From Gnetum montanum (lineage: Eukaryota > Streptophyta > Gnetopsida > Gnetales > Gnetaceae), in assembly GCA_015680685.1 (NCBI GenBank), contig MNCI01036208.1:223967-287966 (forward strand): a stretch of 64,000 nt of DNA, read 5' to 3'. The first letter of the stretch is position 1; every line of letters starts with the position of its first letter. The position numbers were made by a program, and so were the translations under genes. The notes beneath the pieces were generated by a model that searched no databases, had not been told where the DNA came from, and was given only the letters and a program-made list of their open reading frames with translations. Below are positions 33,617 to 46,199 of the stretch, one piece after another.

Positions 33617-34416
33617 TGATGAAACATTTAATATTGAGGACTATAACATCAAAGTATCATAGTTCTACATACATCATTGTAAATATGATGTAGTGGGACA
33701 TGATCATGCCTATAAATACCAATCCACCATCACATCGAAAACAACTTTTAGGTCCAATACTTAGCAAAATTCTTATAGTCTATTTTCTTAAGTTAGAGTT
33801 AGTGTAAATGTCTACAGTATGGTGAATTATAGTTTTAAAAAATCTTTATTCAAGTGGATTCTTTCTAGATATAATTCATGAATGGAAATAAAAATCGAGA
33901 TTGTTCTTCATCATTGCAACATATCACTTAGCATTGATTTGCCTTTTCACAATGTTTACTTTTATTAAGTCATTTACTATTCTAATGATTGTTAGTAAGG
34001 CAGAATAAGTATGGCTAGTTTTGAGCATAAAGCATAATTTTTTGGTATTCCAATAGTGACTTTGCTTAATTCACTTTGTAATAAAGTTACTTGGCAATTT
34101 TAGTAATAGTTACATTAGTCTAGGGCATGTATAGAAAACCAAGAAGGTGTATACTTAGAATTAGAGTTTAAATTCATTTTTATCACATTTACACTTAGTA
34201 TTTTTAAGAGCCAACAACATTAGTTTATTTTATACCTCACTAAGAGTTAAACCATATGTTTTGTACCTTGCTAACCCTAAGTGGAAATACAATGATCATG
34301 AACTTACTCTCAATTGATTAGTATACTTACATTGTCCATCCATAGATTATGATATGGTCATGTGTAAACACTTGTGACTTGTATGGTTGAGTGTTTGAAT
34401 ATCCAACTACTCATCA
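33617..34416 (+). repeat. 3' LTR of H (800 bp)
   Basis: TGATGAAACATTT...CAACTACTCATCA. Contains CCTATAAATACC (about 33708-33719) as a TATA box, then the transcribed region. The terminal TTGAGTGTTTGAATATCCAACTACTCATCA parallels E2 TTGAGTGTAGGGGTACCTCGCC. The 5' partner is outside the window. Confidence 0.88.
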
Positions 34417-35398
34417 AGTACTATAACTTTAATTCTAGTGAACCAAGGTGAAAAATTATATTTTTGAGTGTTCCAAATATATTAGTAAGTTCAAATTCTA
34501 GGTGGGACATCATCCTAAGCTACTTCCTTAACAAAGCTAATATATGTAATATTTAATTATTATTAAAAATCAACTATGAATCCTAATTTAATGAAAAAAG
34601 ATAATAAGGGATATGTTTTGGGTAGGATTAGAGCTCAAAATTGCTCCATGAACAGAGTATTGTTTAATCACATGTACATAATAAAATAAAAATTGCATAA
34701 ATAAATGTGTAATAAAGAATAAATATGCATAATAAGAATTAAATGTACATAATTGAATATGCATAAAGAATAAAATATACATAGTAAAATACTTGTAAAG
34801 GCATGGTAATTGACAAAAAGAAAAACTTTCAAAGGTAATTAGATTTCAACATTTAATCATAAATTATATAGTAGTAGATCTATGATTGAGTCCTAGTGGT
34901 AGTAAAAGAAAGGATACAAAACTTTAACAAAATATCCTAGCAAGCAAATTACATTCAGTTATGAAAGAAACTAATAATAATAACAACAATAGAAATAGTA
35001 ATATGAACCTATGATTTAACCAAGAAAATTAGACCTAATCTATTGAAATACATCTGACAACATTAAAGTATTAATTACATGCATTAAATGAAATAACTAA
35101 AATTTTTAAAATTTTAGGTTGTGATACTCTTCTATCCTTCAAGAATTTTCCTCCTAAAAAATGTTAGGAAAATTAATTCTCATATCTTTTTATTTTGAAG
35201 GAAGATCACTAGTTGCTCAAACACTTAATTTTAAGTTGACTGGAAATTTTGATAATTTTTTATAAATTATCATTAATTGATCTTGTTCTTTGCATTTTGT
35301 GCTAATTCAAATTTATAAAATATCAAAAAAAGTAAAAAATTTCTCAAATAATATATCCTATAGCATCTAAGAAAAAATCCATGCTCTAATACCAACCA
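34417..35398 (-). other. leader of element F (internal part next to its LTR)
   Basis: AT-rich, no gene seen. If F is read on the minus strand, this is the untranslated leader following the PBS (35394-35383). It is cut at 34416 by the end of H, so H inserted here and the rest of F lies left of the window. Confidence 0.5.
35383..35394 (-). other. initiator-Met type primer-binding site of F
   Basis: The minus strand reads TGGTATTAGAGC, one mismatch from TGGTATCAGAGC, four bases from the LTR end (GGGTGTTACA on the minus strand). It shows that F belongs to a different family from E1-E5 and H. Confidence 0.7.
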
Positions 35399-37144
35399 TG
35401 TAACACCCCTATTAATTATCTATAAAATCCTATAAATAACTAATAGAGACGCTATAAAGCCCAAAGGATCTATATTTAATATTAATTTACTAATTCAAAA
35501 TAAAGTCATAAAATAGATACAAATTATTAATTAGAATCATAAATACATTAGAGCAATACAATGCAAAAAAATTTCATAATACTCATATATATAATTAAAT
35601 AAAATTTATTTAAAGAAAAAGAAATTTTTTCATAGGCACAAAAATGTAGAAACAAAACATTTTACTAGTTGCATCATAAAATGGTACGTAAAATAAAAAT
35701 TTCAATAACACTTGTTTTTCCTTAATTGGACATCTAGAAATAAAGATACATTGGAAATTTAACAAATTAAATAATAAAATTAAAAATATTAATCAAATAA
35801 AATATTAATATCTAATAAATAATATTAAATTTTCTTAAACATATAGCATGTGCTGAAATGAAAAATAATCCTTGGAATGTCATGTTTGAAATAGTTTAGA
35901 TAACAATTTCAAATTTATCATACTTTATTATTTATTTAGAAAACTAGGTACATGGCTCAAGTATCCAAAAAGTATAATTTTGAAAAATTACAAAATACAC
36001 AAAAATTATTTTCCAAGTTTAGAGCGTTTATCTTGTATAGAATTGATCCACCTTTTACCCCATGTCCCTCTTTTGATGTTTCCTTCACTACATCAAAATG
36101 CAATAGGAGTTAAAACCTCTTAAATAAGACAAGTTATTTTATTTCCCTCTTCATGGACCATAAAAGTTCTAGGCCAGAAGTCTCAGGATATGTACTAGAT
36201 AAAGGTTTCTAATAAAATGTTTGAAACTATTTCAAAGTTCAAAAATTCCTCAAATTTTCCAAAAATCCAAAGAACGTATATTTTATCCAAGCATCTTTGA
36301 AGGCTAGGTCTTGGTGATCCTCATTTCTAAAGGAATATATCAAGAAGTCTTAAAATAACCTCACTAATATTATAAGATTTTCCTTTTAATTATTTAATGT
36401 TCAGTGATACCACAAATTTGTTTAGCAACAATCTAAAGAGCATATATTTTATCCAGGAATCTTCGAAGGCTAGGTCTTGGTTACCCTCACTTCCAAAAGA
36501 ATATACTAATAGATCTTGGAATAACCTAACTACTATCATTAGATTATGCTTGTGACTCCATACAAGCCACTCATGGACAAGTCTTAGTAATAGCCTCATT
36601 ACTGGCATTCTCACTGCCTGAGGCATACATATCATTGGAAGAATAGGTCTTGAGTACACCTCACCCCACATCACTAAACTCAACTATTTAGTGTGATAGT
36701 CTCGACTAGTTTTCCAACCTCACATGAACTTACGAATCAAAATCAAGGGTATGAAATCCATCCAATAACCCTTGTTCCCATGAGATAGGACCTACTGAAG
36801 AACACTCTACTACTACATGTAAATGGGAGCATCCAAATGATTGATGGTTTCCTCTACTAATTGAGAAACATTGGTTTTATAATAATTATTATTTTATATC
36901 AAAAATCCTAAAGACTTTTCCAAAATAGGAAAAAACCCATAAAAGCCTAGAATCCCATAAAATTCTCACAAAAAGTAAGTAAGTTGGCCAAAGCTACCAT
37001 AATTCCAAAAATTCCCAAAAATATTTTCTTGACATAATTAAAATACCAATTTCCATATAAAAAAAGTCCAAAATGATAAAAATTGAATAGAATCTTGTCA
37101 TAATAATTAAAATTGTAGAAGAATAATGAAAAACCAAAAGGTAG
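35399..37144 (-). repeat. LTR copy A of element F, interrupted by E4
   Basis: Starts TGTAACACCCCTATTAATT on the plus strand and is collinear with 51415 onward (CTATTAATTATCTATAAAATC, TACGTAAAATAAAAAT, CATGGCTCAA, AGGCTAGGTCTTGG, CATGAACTTAC). A ~165-bp unit with GGCTAGGTCTTGG is repeated (about 36270-36410 and 36437-36560). E4 splits it at 37144, with duplications GGTAG/GGTGG. No coding sequence. Confidence 0.75.
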
Positions 37145-38102
37145 TGATGAGCAATAGAGGTACCCCTATGCCCAACCATACGAATCACGAAGCATTCATG
37201 CATGATCTGGTTGAATTTCGTGGACTCTATAGTTTTTGGTACACTAGTCTTCTAGGAAGTGAATCTTGCCCTAATGGTCATTTTTTGTCTTCCCAATTAC
37301 ACTTGTGATGCACATGGTATGGTTTAGTGTAATCGAGGCATATGATTTTTTATTGTTTTTTGTTTTATGTTCTTTGGTGCTTAAAGAGAGAGATGAAGTA
37401 ATTTTAATAACTAATTTAATTTAACTAACTAACTAATCTCTAACTAGTCCTAACATAAGGATCTAGTCCCACTTTCTATACACATCTTGAACCCACATAT
37501 CAACTATTGAGTTACTAAGCGCTATGCTATTGGGTGCACCAAGCAATAACACTACTAGGATTACCAAGTGAATACGTGTTTATGCTCGAAGCAATCATAC
37601 TTATGTATTTAATTTAGTTAGCTTAATTAATTAACTAATCACTTGAAGTCTAATTTAGCTTAATTAATGGCATAATTAATGAAAACAGTAAATGCATAAT
37701 AAATCATTAATCTATTCTAAGCGCTGCAAGGTTTGATCAAAAGGCTCATATTTATTGTTATACACATTGGTGTGGTTCACGTACAACAGTGCTCGAATAA
37801 AGATCTATATACTTTCCAACTCCTAATATGGGTATTCAAAGAAATATTCCAACTTTGAAATGGAAAAACTACATGAGCATTGCTACTACTATGATAAAAA
37901 TTCCCATAAACATGGTTGTGAGCTTATAGTTATAGTGTTTTTGCAGGACTGCATCGACGAGGCCTCATAGATGTAGCAAATGCTATGTTGTTGTGGCCCC
38001 ATCGATAGGGCAACATCATGTAAATGGGATCCTATCAATAGGGTCTCATTAACAAGGCCACACTAATGGGGGCCTATCAACATGATACTTTAATGCTCAT
38101 CA
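37145..38102 (-). repeat. 3' LTR of E4
   Basis: TGATGAGCAATAG...AATGCTCATCA. Contains CCTAATGGTCATTTTTTGTC, ATGCACATGGTATGG and TAGGATTACCAAG. The U3 is rich in CATCGATAGGGC/CTATCAATAGGG/TTGTGGCCCCATC units (about 37950-38090), this family's version of the short U3 repeats. Confidence 0.9.
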
Positions 38103-38116
38103 TACCCCCATGATTG
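38103..38116 (-). other. 3' polypurine tract of E4
   Basis: The minus strand reads CAATCATGGGGGTA directly before TGATGAG. Nearly the same as TTAGTCATGGGGGTA of E2. Confidence 0.82.
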
Positions 38117-38274
38117 AATGAAAACTCATCCTCGAGTTCCTTTACAAAATTGAAAAGGTATGGGATTATTGACTAACTCTTAACAAAACAAAGTGACTTA
38201 ACAAAAGTAACTACTTGAGTGTAAAAATCAATACATTATAAAAAGTTATGGTGTTCATAACAAAAAATTGAACA

Positions 38275-41207
38275 TCATGACATGACTACACAAAAATTAG
38301 ATAGCACATCCTCTAATTGCATGAAGGTGGTGGAGAAGATCAAATAAATTTGAGGTGGTGGTGGCTCCTAAGGTTCTGAAGAACCTTCACCAGCTTCATG
38401 CACATGCAGTAACTAAGGAAACTATGGCTATCTTGCTATGGCTGTAACCTCTAGTGGAAGGTGAAAGGCATCTAGTAATGCATTCATCTTCTCCTCCTTA
38501 CTCTAGGTATCATTCATAGTCCATGTAGCATCACCAATGTGGGCTAGAATGGGGACATTCCACAGATAGGGCATTACTAGGAACATCTCCTTCATGTTGA
38601 TAAACTAGGTAGCAAACTATTAGCATTCAATATCCAATGCCCTGACTATGTTCTATACCTCTTGGTAGTTGTTCATCCTCTTGGCTAGGTTCTTGGCAGT
38701 TGGTTGTTGATCAATGAATTATGTCCTGAGAACTTCAAGTTTAGCATTTGCCACTAGAAGCTTTTGCTTGGTGTCTTTCTAATTCTTGAACTCAACCTCA
38801 TACAAGAAGTATGAGTTGGCCACCTATTTCTTGAGTTTTAACTATGGTTTTCTGATAGTCAACATGGCCAAATTCACATAGTGAAGATTGGTGAGCTCTA
38901 TGTATTCTGTCATCTCCTCAATTTGCAACTCCTTCATGTGAATTTTCACCTTGTTGTAGGCATCTATCCTATTAATGATGGATTGGCATAATTCTTTCCC
39001 TTGCTGGAGTTGTTGGAGGGTTTCATTTAATTTTTCCTTTGCCAACTAGATGTGTTTTTCATTTACTTCCTTTTGTAGACTGACTTTTTCTCTATAATTA
39101 TCCTTAACTCTCTCAAATTTGAGAGCCTCTAATTTCCAGGTGGCTACCTCAAGTGCAATTTTTTTGACAAAGGGCATGGACCTCCTCTATGGAGAGATTT
39201 CTATTTTTTACTACCAATCTTCCCAGTTCTATGTTTGCTCTAGCCAATTACTTTTGCTATTAATGGATGAAGTCGATTAATTATTACTTTTTCTCATCAA
39301 TATTCCATAGGTGATGGTTCTCTATGGTCAACTATAGATTCTCCTAGAGGATCTAATCTATGGCCTTCTAAATTTTATGTTATGTAATCTTTGCCAAGGA
39401 TTAGTAGAACACTACCATCTCCATTACACCCTCAACACCTTTTAGTTTAGTATGAATCTATTCCATAACTTCATCTCTTATTAATGTCAAGTTGAGAAAT
39501 GTGGGGTTAGCAATCTAGGTTCTTCATTCAACAACTTTAGTAGTCAAGCATTCATTTAGTTCCTTGGCTATTGCAAGTTGCCTCTCCAGGATGTTGTCCT
39601 TGCCCCTTGCCTTAAGTAGCTCTAACTTGGTTGTGGTAATATTGTTCAAAAGGTCAAAGGCATATAAAAGTCGTTGCCCAATTCCCACTAGTTAGTCCGG
39701 AAGCTTTTCATGCTATGCTACATTAATTTTTCTGCTTGTGGTACTTGTAGATATCTACACATCCTTAAGTGGAGTGACATATGATATAGATGTTACAGGT
39801 GTGTTGAGTGTTTCAAAAATCTAGTTAGCAACCACTTCTACTATTGTCTCCTACCCTTGGTGCTACATCACCAATACTATTGCTCCCTCATCCTTCTCCA
39901 AGTGCATTGAGAAAGTCATAGTGTTCCTAGATATTTTTGGGAGTGATTGTTATTCTACAAGAGATGTTGTGACCTCTCTGGAACTCGGATTTGACTATGT
40001 GGGTAATTTGTGATATTTGGGATGATAAAATGGATCCACCTCAATCCATCAGGCTAATTGTTTAGGCCACCTCATTAAGGTGAATCATTGTTGATCTATA
40101 CATAGATGGGTCCCTACCATTTATGTATACACATTACTCTTGTACACTCAAGAGTCATTATCAGTATTTGCACAACTATTGGATAGTTTTAGCAATGTCT
40201 GGTAGAGTTGTTTGAGTGGCAAGTGGAGATGGTGATTACTGCTCCTCTTCTTAGATAGTCATTGCAAGCATTTTATCTTTGATCATTTCTACCCAGTTGG
40301 TGACTAAAATGTGCTTAAAAACATCATTGGTGTAATGGCCTATTCCTCCCCTTTGACAAAGTTTCCTGATGAGGCATGGGAAGGGGAGCACCTTCCTTCC
40401 ACATTCATTTTCTTTAAATCACTTCTTCATCTCTAAATAGATTAGTTGTGGAATGTTGACAAGGAATCTCCCACTTAAAGCACCACATGCTCGGGTAAAG
40501 AAGGTGGTGATTTTTCTTAGCCTCATCATGGGATTGAGGTGAAAGGCCAAAATATTGTATTAAATCCTCTTTGTTGGTGTAAGCACATCAAAATCCTTGT
40601 GGTTGATGTCATAGCACCGTTACATCCATTCTTTCCTGATGATGGTATTTTCTTGCATTGGGATCTCAGTAAGACTTACCCCTATTTCTAGCAACCCAAG
40701 CACTTGTGTAATAGCTTGCACTGACTAGGACACTAAGCTATTCTTGATTTTTATCATTGATTTAGCCTACATGTTATTCTAGAATAAGAATGTCTCTCCC
40801 ATGTTCCACTCCTTGGTGGAAGTGATGATTGGCCACATGGGAGAGGCCTTTAGCTAGTCCTGCACTTCTTTTGGTGCTTACTCCAAGAAAGGACCAAATT
40901 ATAACTCTTGGAGCATCATTTTCTAGACCTCCTGTGATCTAATCTAATTCAGATAAGCTTCTACCAAGGTCATCTCAAGATCTACTTGTGGTGTTGGTGC
41001 ATCATCTTGATGGGAGTGTTCTGTTGCTACTGCTAGTTCTAGAATCTATTGAATAGACTCCACCTCAGCCTCTTTTTTAAGAGGACCTATGACATGGGTT
41101 GTGAGTGGTTCTTCTAGGGCCTGTTCTTGGCCCCTTCTTATTCTAGGCTACTTCTCCCTTGGTTGAGATAGTCCTACTTGCTATGTGTGCTTTCCTTTTG
41201 GTGCCAT
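38275..41207 (-). pseudogene. aORF of E4
   Basis: ATG at 41207 (preceded by TTGTGACCATAG) opens MAPKGKHT and runs into GLSQPREK. Then VDLEMTLVEAYLN, FGPFLExAPKEVQD (about 40905-40860), SPMWPI and EWNMGETF follow, in one frame. A shift leads to the coiled coil (39045-38842: LNETLQQLQQGKELCQSI, MKELQIEEMTEYIELTN). The C-terminal domain NMKEMFLVMPYLWNVPI and DATWTMND, then EEKMNALLDAF, lies at about 38600-38440 in that second frame. TGA at 38275. About 975 codons, same length and order as E3. Unknown function. Confidence 0.78.
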
Positions 41208-41631
41208 CTATGGTCACAACACATCCATGGATTAGTACATATAATGTGTAACTTTAAAGTTTTGAATACATTCTCTTGTTAGTTAGTTACACTTTGGCTA
41301 AGATTGGGCCATGGCATATTAATTATTTATTGTAAACATCACTGGAGCCTATTGGAAATGTTTAACTCTTTTAAGTTAGTGTTTAACAATTGATTTCTTA
41401 GGTAAACCTTTGTGGGAGTTAGAAAAATGATGAAAACGTTTTGGTCAAAAATGGTACATTTGTGGCCCCCACAATGAAGTGCTTACTTCCAATAGCTATA
41501 GGGTCAAAGAACGGAGTCATTTGGATAAAAAATTTGAAAGTTATGGGCTCTAGAAGGTTCTATGCTCTAAAAGTTTGAAAAAATCTCCTGGCATTTGTGA
41601 GAAAATGTAAAATTTTCAAAGTGAGGTCACA

Positions 41632-41740
41632 CATATATATAGAATTTTTTCACCATGTTGATGGGGCCTCATATATGAGGCCTCATATATGGGTATGCTT
41701 CATTGATAGGGCCCCATATACAGAGCCCATAGGTAAAAGT
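41632..41740 (-). promoter_or_regulatory. possible promoter module upstream of E4 aORF
   Basis: TATATATATG (minus strand, 41641-41632) beside GTTGATGGGGCCTC (about 41657) and CATTGATAGGGCCCC (41701-41715), with GAGGCCTCATATATG repeats between. The GATGGGGCC words are those of E4's own U3, not of E3. About 430 bp before the aORF start, as in E3. Confidence 0.5.
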
Positions 41741-43286
41741 TTGAAATTTGAATATCTCGAAATGCCAAGGATTTAATGAATATCTTGAAATTTGAATATC
41801 TCGAAATGAATTTGGGATCCATGGAATCTTGGAAATGCCAAGGATATGATAAAATCATTGAAAAGGATCTTTGAGAGCTCAAAAATTAAAAAATTTAATT
41901 GAGAATAGGTTTATTGAACAAAATATGTAAAGGAGCACATGGCATGATGTAGAATATGGATGTAGGAAAGATTCTGATTGCAAGAATGCCTAAGGATAAG
42001 GTGCTTAACAAACCCAACCAAGGGATATACAAGTGGGTCCTTCCCATAGCAAGAACATGCCTTGTTTTCCCTTGCATAACCTCAATCTAAGGAGTCTATG
42101 AATCCCATAGGTGACTAATGGTCGATGGAAGTTAAGGACCAAAACCTAGAAGATTCTACCTAAGAATTCAAATACATTAGACCAAGACACAAAATCAAGA
42201 ACATGGACTCTAGTAGTGAGATCAATTATGGTCAACATAGATGGATGATGGAGAAGGTGGAATGGAGTTCCAAATTAAGGTCATAAGAAGTTCCTTATGA
42301 AGTTGATGTTTAAAATGACTTGAGAAGATCCATCTTTAGTCTAGACTAAAATCAACCTCTTTCAATGACTTCACATTACCACTCTAAGATTGATCCACCC
42401 CCTCAAGACAAGAGATTTTTCCCACAAAACAATCACCATTCCATAAAGAAAAGAAAATTGAAGTAGGAAGTCATAGAGGGCCTTGGTTAGAGGGGACCCT
42501 CAAACATGTGTAACATGTCTTTCAAGTCCCATAACCAGTGCTTGTAGCCTATTTATTTGTCTAACGGGTGTGCTTTGAATTCTCATCATGTATTTTTTTT
42601 CTTTTTATATATTTATTTCTTTTGGATTGGAACCACACCATGCAAAGACTTTATTTGAATTCCTATATTGGTTGACATGGAATGGCAAGAAGTCTATGAC
42701 AACATGTAAGCACTCGAGTAAGTAGAAGAGTACAAAGAGTATTGAGTCCTCCAGAAGTCACATCCTATACAAACTTTTGAATCCTTCCTAATTCTAGAAA
42801 CTACTAAGATCACAAATTTATTAAAAGTTGATTTAATGAAAGGGATCTCAAACTCCCAAAACAAAGAAAACCATAGAGTTTGTGAATGGGTAGATGTCAT
42901 GGTCTCATTGCCTATTCCATGAAAAAGAAACCATGATTGAGCCATTAGTACAAAAATTCAAAAATAGAAATTAGACATTAGCAAACAAAACATTAAGCAC
43001 AAACCACCATTAATAGCAACTACAGCACCACTATATCTTATTGGCACAAAGCACATTTATTAGCAAAAACTTGAAATTACACTCAAATAAAACAATGTAA
43101 AAAATATAAGAAAGTAAAAATATTCAAAGAAGATTCAAACGTCCTAATGATGGTGTAAAACAAAAAATGGTGTAAAAATAGGAAAATTTTGAAAATCAAA
43201 AAATTGTAAAATAAATAACTTGCAAAATCAAAATGTGGAAAACAAGAAATACAAAAACTAAGGAGCCATATGGATGATTAGCATAG
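41741..43286 (-). other. post-pol non-coding region of E4
   Basis: No gene seen. Shared landmarks in plus notation: CAAGTGGGTCCTTCCCA (about 42030), AAGGAGTCTATGAATCCC (about 42089), GAGGGCCTTGGTTAGAGG (about 42475), ACATGTCTTTCAAGTCCCATAACC (about 42510), and GAACCACACCATGCAAAGAC (about 42629). Confidence 0.65.
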
Positions 43287-43300
43287 ATGGACATCTCCCC
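43287..43300 (-). other. GGGGAGATGTCC tract after E4 integrase
   Basis: The minus strand reads ATAGGGGAGATGTCCATC around this site, following the integrase tail. Ortholog of 17085-17099. Confidence 0.72.
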
Positions 43301-43304
43301 TATG

Positions 43305-44640
43305 ATTAAGTTGAAAGAAGGAGATCCAAAAAAATTGAGCATGGTTGTCCATTCATTGAGGTACTTGTTACATTGGCTAGCTTGGTCTCATGAAAAAGCT
43401 TTACTTGTTGGATATTGATCAATTACTTTTGATTTGGGCTCTTAGGCTTGTATATGGTCAAGGCCCTAGAAGGAAAGGTTTTGTTAATTATATAAGGTCT
43501 CTCTCACAATGTTTGGAACTTTGTTTTCTAGGGTACATGTTTGGGGTTCCAATAGAGAACCTCATCTCCTAGTTGAAATTTTATTTTCCATATTTTAAGG
43601 TCATGTTGTTGTTTATTGAATGCCTTGTGTACTTCATTCAAAAATAGGGCTACTAATCAATTTTTATCTATCATGTTGAGGTTGATCAGTCTTTCTTTTT
43701 GTGCTATACTTAGGTCAAGATTTAGATTGTAGGCTATTAATAGGGTATAGAGCTTGAATTGAATTAGGAGCATTGGAAGTTTTCTATACAGTAACTCATA
43801 GGGAAAGTAGCCAATAGGAAGTTCCCATGTTGAGCGATAGGTCCAAAGGACATCATTGAATTTTATGCTCTAGTCTCTCCTGTACTTACTGATAGTTCTT
43901 GTTAGAATCTTTGTGATCTCCCTGTTAGTTACCTCTATCGACAGTGGACTTGGGGATGATAGGATGTTAATTTATGTTCAACCCCCAAGCATTGCATGAG
44001 TTTTTGAAAAATGGCACTTGTAAAATAGGTTCCATTATCAAAAATTAGTCCACGTGGCACCCCAAACCTATTTACAATATTTTGTTATACAAATCAAGTA
44101 GCAATGTATGACATACAATTGGTGACAACTACTACTTCTACACATTTGGTGTAATAGTCAACTGCTACAATGATGTATACTTTTCCATTGGACATGGGTG
44201 TGATGGAACCCATGAAGACTATGCACCATATGTCAAAGGGCTCTAGTGGTTGAATCCATTGTTAAGGATCCTCCATTTGAGCAATCATCACACCATCTCT
44301 TTGGCAGTGTTCACAAGATTAGATAAATTGGTGGACATCCCTGAATATTATAGAACAATACTATCCTACCATTAGGATTTTTATGGTAGTGTGTCTCCCT
44401 ACATAGTGGCCTCTACAAGGACCTTTGTGAGCATCTTGGAGAATACATAGCTAATCTGCATTAGGGACAAACCAATGAACTAGGCCATTAATGCACACCT
44501 TGTAAAGGTCTCTATTGATTTTCATGAAGTACTTTACCCAATGAAGAAATTTTTATTTCTTCCTATGGTACAGATGTTGTGACATCTCCTGAGCAATAGG
44601 ATAAGTGTGAATGTCATCATACCATTTTGATTTAGTAGGC
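43305..44640 (-). pseudogene. int: integrase of E4
   Basis: Core remnants such as GLGCHVDxFLIMEPI with VPFFKNS follow the SPLTYGA region (about 44240-44000). Then RLEHKIQ and MGTSYWLLSL (about 43880-43800). The C-terminal GPY-type module is well preserved: GDEVLYWNPKHVP and ERPYIINKTFPSRALTIY (about 43590-43440), then LINIQQVKLFHE. Many stops, some frame changes. Confidence 0.78.
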
Positions 44641-44739
44641 ACTTGGTCATTTATTGCTCCTATAAAGAGGAGTTTATTTGAAAATTGATTAGAGAGCATA
44701 TTTTCCCCTTCTTTATTATTCCATCTTAATCATGAGAGG

Positions 44740-46080
44740 TGGTTAGTGACCACATTCTTAGTTTCTTTCTAATCCATCATTATGAGATCAAATTCCTACA
44801 AGATCACAAGCTATCGTATGATATGAGGGCTCATTGTTAGCTTGTTCATTAGGAAGCAAGTGGCATTATCATATGTGTGTACAAACACTTTGTAGCTAAA
44901 CACATAGTACCTAAAAGTTTCAAGAGCATACACCACTACCATTAGTTTTTTCTTAGGTATGATGTAATTCAATTGTGCACCCACAATGCTTCAGCTTGCG
45001 CAGCGGATGTAATATGAATGATTTTTGTCATCCAGCTACATAAGCATAGCTTCCAAGGCATAAATAGATGCATCCATCATTATATGAAATGATTTGAACT
45101 AGTTTGGTGCCGATAGAATTGTAGTTTTCATGAGTGTTTCTTTTAGTAGTTGGAATGCATGTTTGCACTCCTTGGTCTAGATAAATAGAGCATCTTTCTT
45201 TGTAAGCTCAACCAACAACTTTGTGATCTCAGAGAAATTCTCTATAAACTACCAGTATTAGCTAATGTATCCAAGGAATGATCAAATTTCTTTGAATATC
45301 TCTAATTGGTGTGTGATTCCTTTGATGACCCTTAGCTTTTTCGATTCTACCTTAATCCATACCTAAGTAATTCTATGCCCTAGTACTATGTCCTCTTAGA
45401 CCATTAGATGGATTTTCTACTAATTAAGCCTAAGGTTTATTTCAACATACCTTTTTAGTACCTACTCAAGGTGATCTAGGACTTTCTCAAATGTATCCTC
45501 ATAGGTAGAGAAGTCATCCATAAAGACTTCTACCCTACGACCAATATATTATTGAAAAATATTGAGGACTAGGCATTAAAATGTTGCAAGGGCATTGCAC
45601 AAACTAAATGGCATTTTGCAATATGCAAAAGTCCCCTAGGGACTCATGAATGTTGCTATGGCCTAATCTTCTAGCATAATTTGGATTTGGTTATATCCAC
45701 TATAACCATCTAAGAAGCTATAATAGCAATGCATGGATATGGTGTACAACACTTGGTCCACAAATGGGAATGGAAAATAATCTTTAAATGTTGCCATGTT
45801 TAACAACCTAAAGTTAATGTAGACGTGCCAGTTGCCATCTTTCTTTGGCATAGTTGTGAGTGGGCTCACCCACTCACTATCCACAATGAGATAGATGAAC
45901 CCCACCTTGAGGAGTTATTCGATTTTCTCTTTGATGATCTACTTTAATTTAGAATTCAACCTCCTCTACAGTTGCCTTCTTAGCTTCATGGCTAGGTTGG
46001 TGTAGATCTGATGCTAGCATATCCTCGGATCAATTCTAATTAGTTTGGGATATGACTAAGAAAAGGTTTTTGGCCATTTT
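44740..46080 (-). pseudogene. pol: reverse transcriptase and RNase H of E4
   Basis: Clearest RT in the window. From 45905 to 45663: VDSEWVSPLTTMPKKDGNW, YINFRLLNMATFKDYFPFPF, and motif A FLDGYSGYNQIQI. The VFMDDFSTYE box follows (about 45532-45503), then connection sequence GITHQLEIFKEI-like (about 45310). RNase H (about 45080-44830): MMDASIYALEAMLM keeps the catalytic Asp, QLNYIIPKKKLMVVVYALE has lost the Glu (TEKEL in relatives), and HTYDNATCFLMNKL ends the domain. Stops scattered. Confidence 0.87.
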
Positions 46081-46199
46081 TTAACCACATGCAATAGCAT
46101 GTCTTTTTGTTTGGGAGTAAGATTTGCATTGATTATGACCAACTTGCCATTGTTTAAATATGCATATTTCATTTTGGTTGGTAAATTTTTTAACTCCAA

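Larger units (their letters stand above)
3211..34416 (+). mobile_element. H, old host element split by E1, E2 and E3
   Basis: H is visible as three blocks, 3211-3809, 10912-11121 and 24311-34416, which join into one gag-protease-pol-aORF-LTR order on the plus strand. At the E2 site, GAGGAAT + ATAAT + AGAGAC reconstructs the uninterrupted gag sequence still present in E5 (about 56131-56150). At the E3 site the duplication AGCCT is perfect (11117-11121 and 24311-24315). The 5' LTR and gag N-terminus lie left of the window, beyond E1. The 3' LTR is 33617-34416. H itself appears to have landed in the leader of element F. Confidence 0.85.

Noticed and set aside
35383-35394. Remnant of a tRNA gene
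   Set aside because: Only the 3'-terminal complement is present and it abuts an LTR end, as expected of a primer-binding site.
36390-36683. 97-codon minus-strand frame in the F repeat
   Set aside because: Overlaps the 165-bp repeat units and is not open in copy B.
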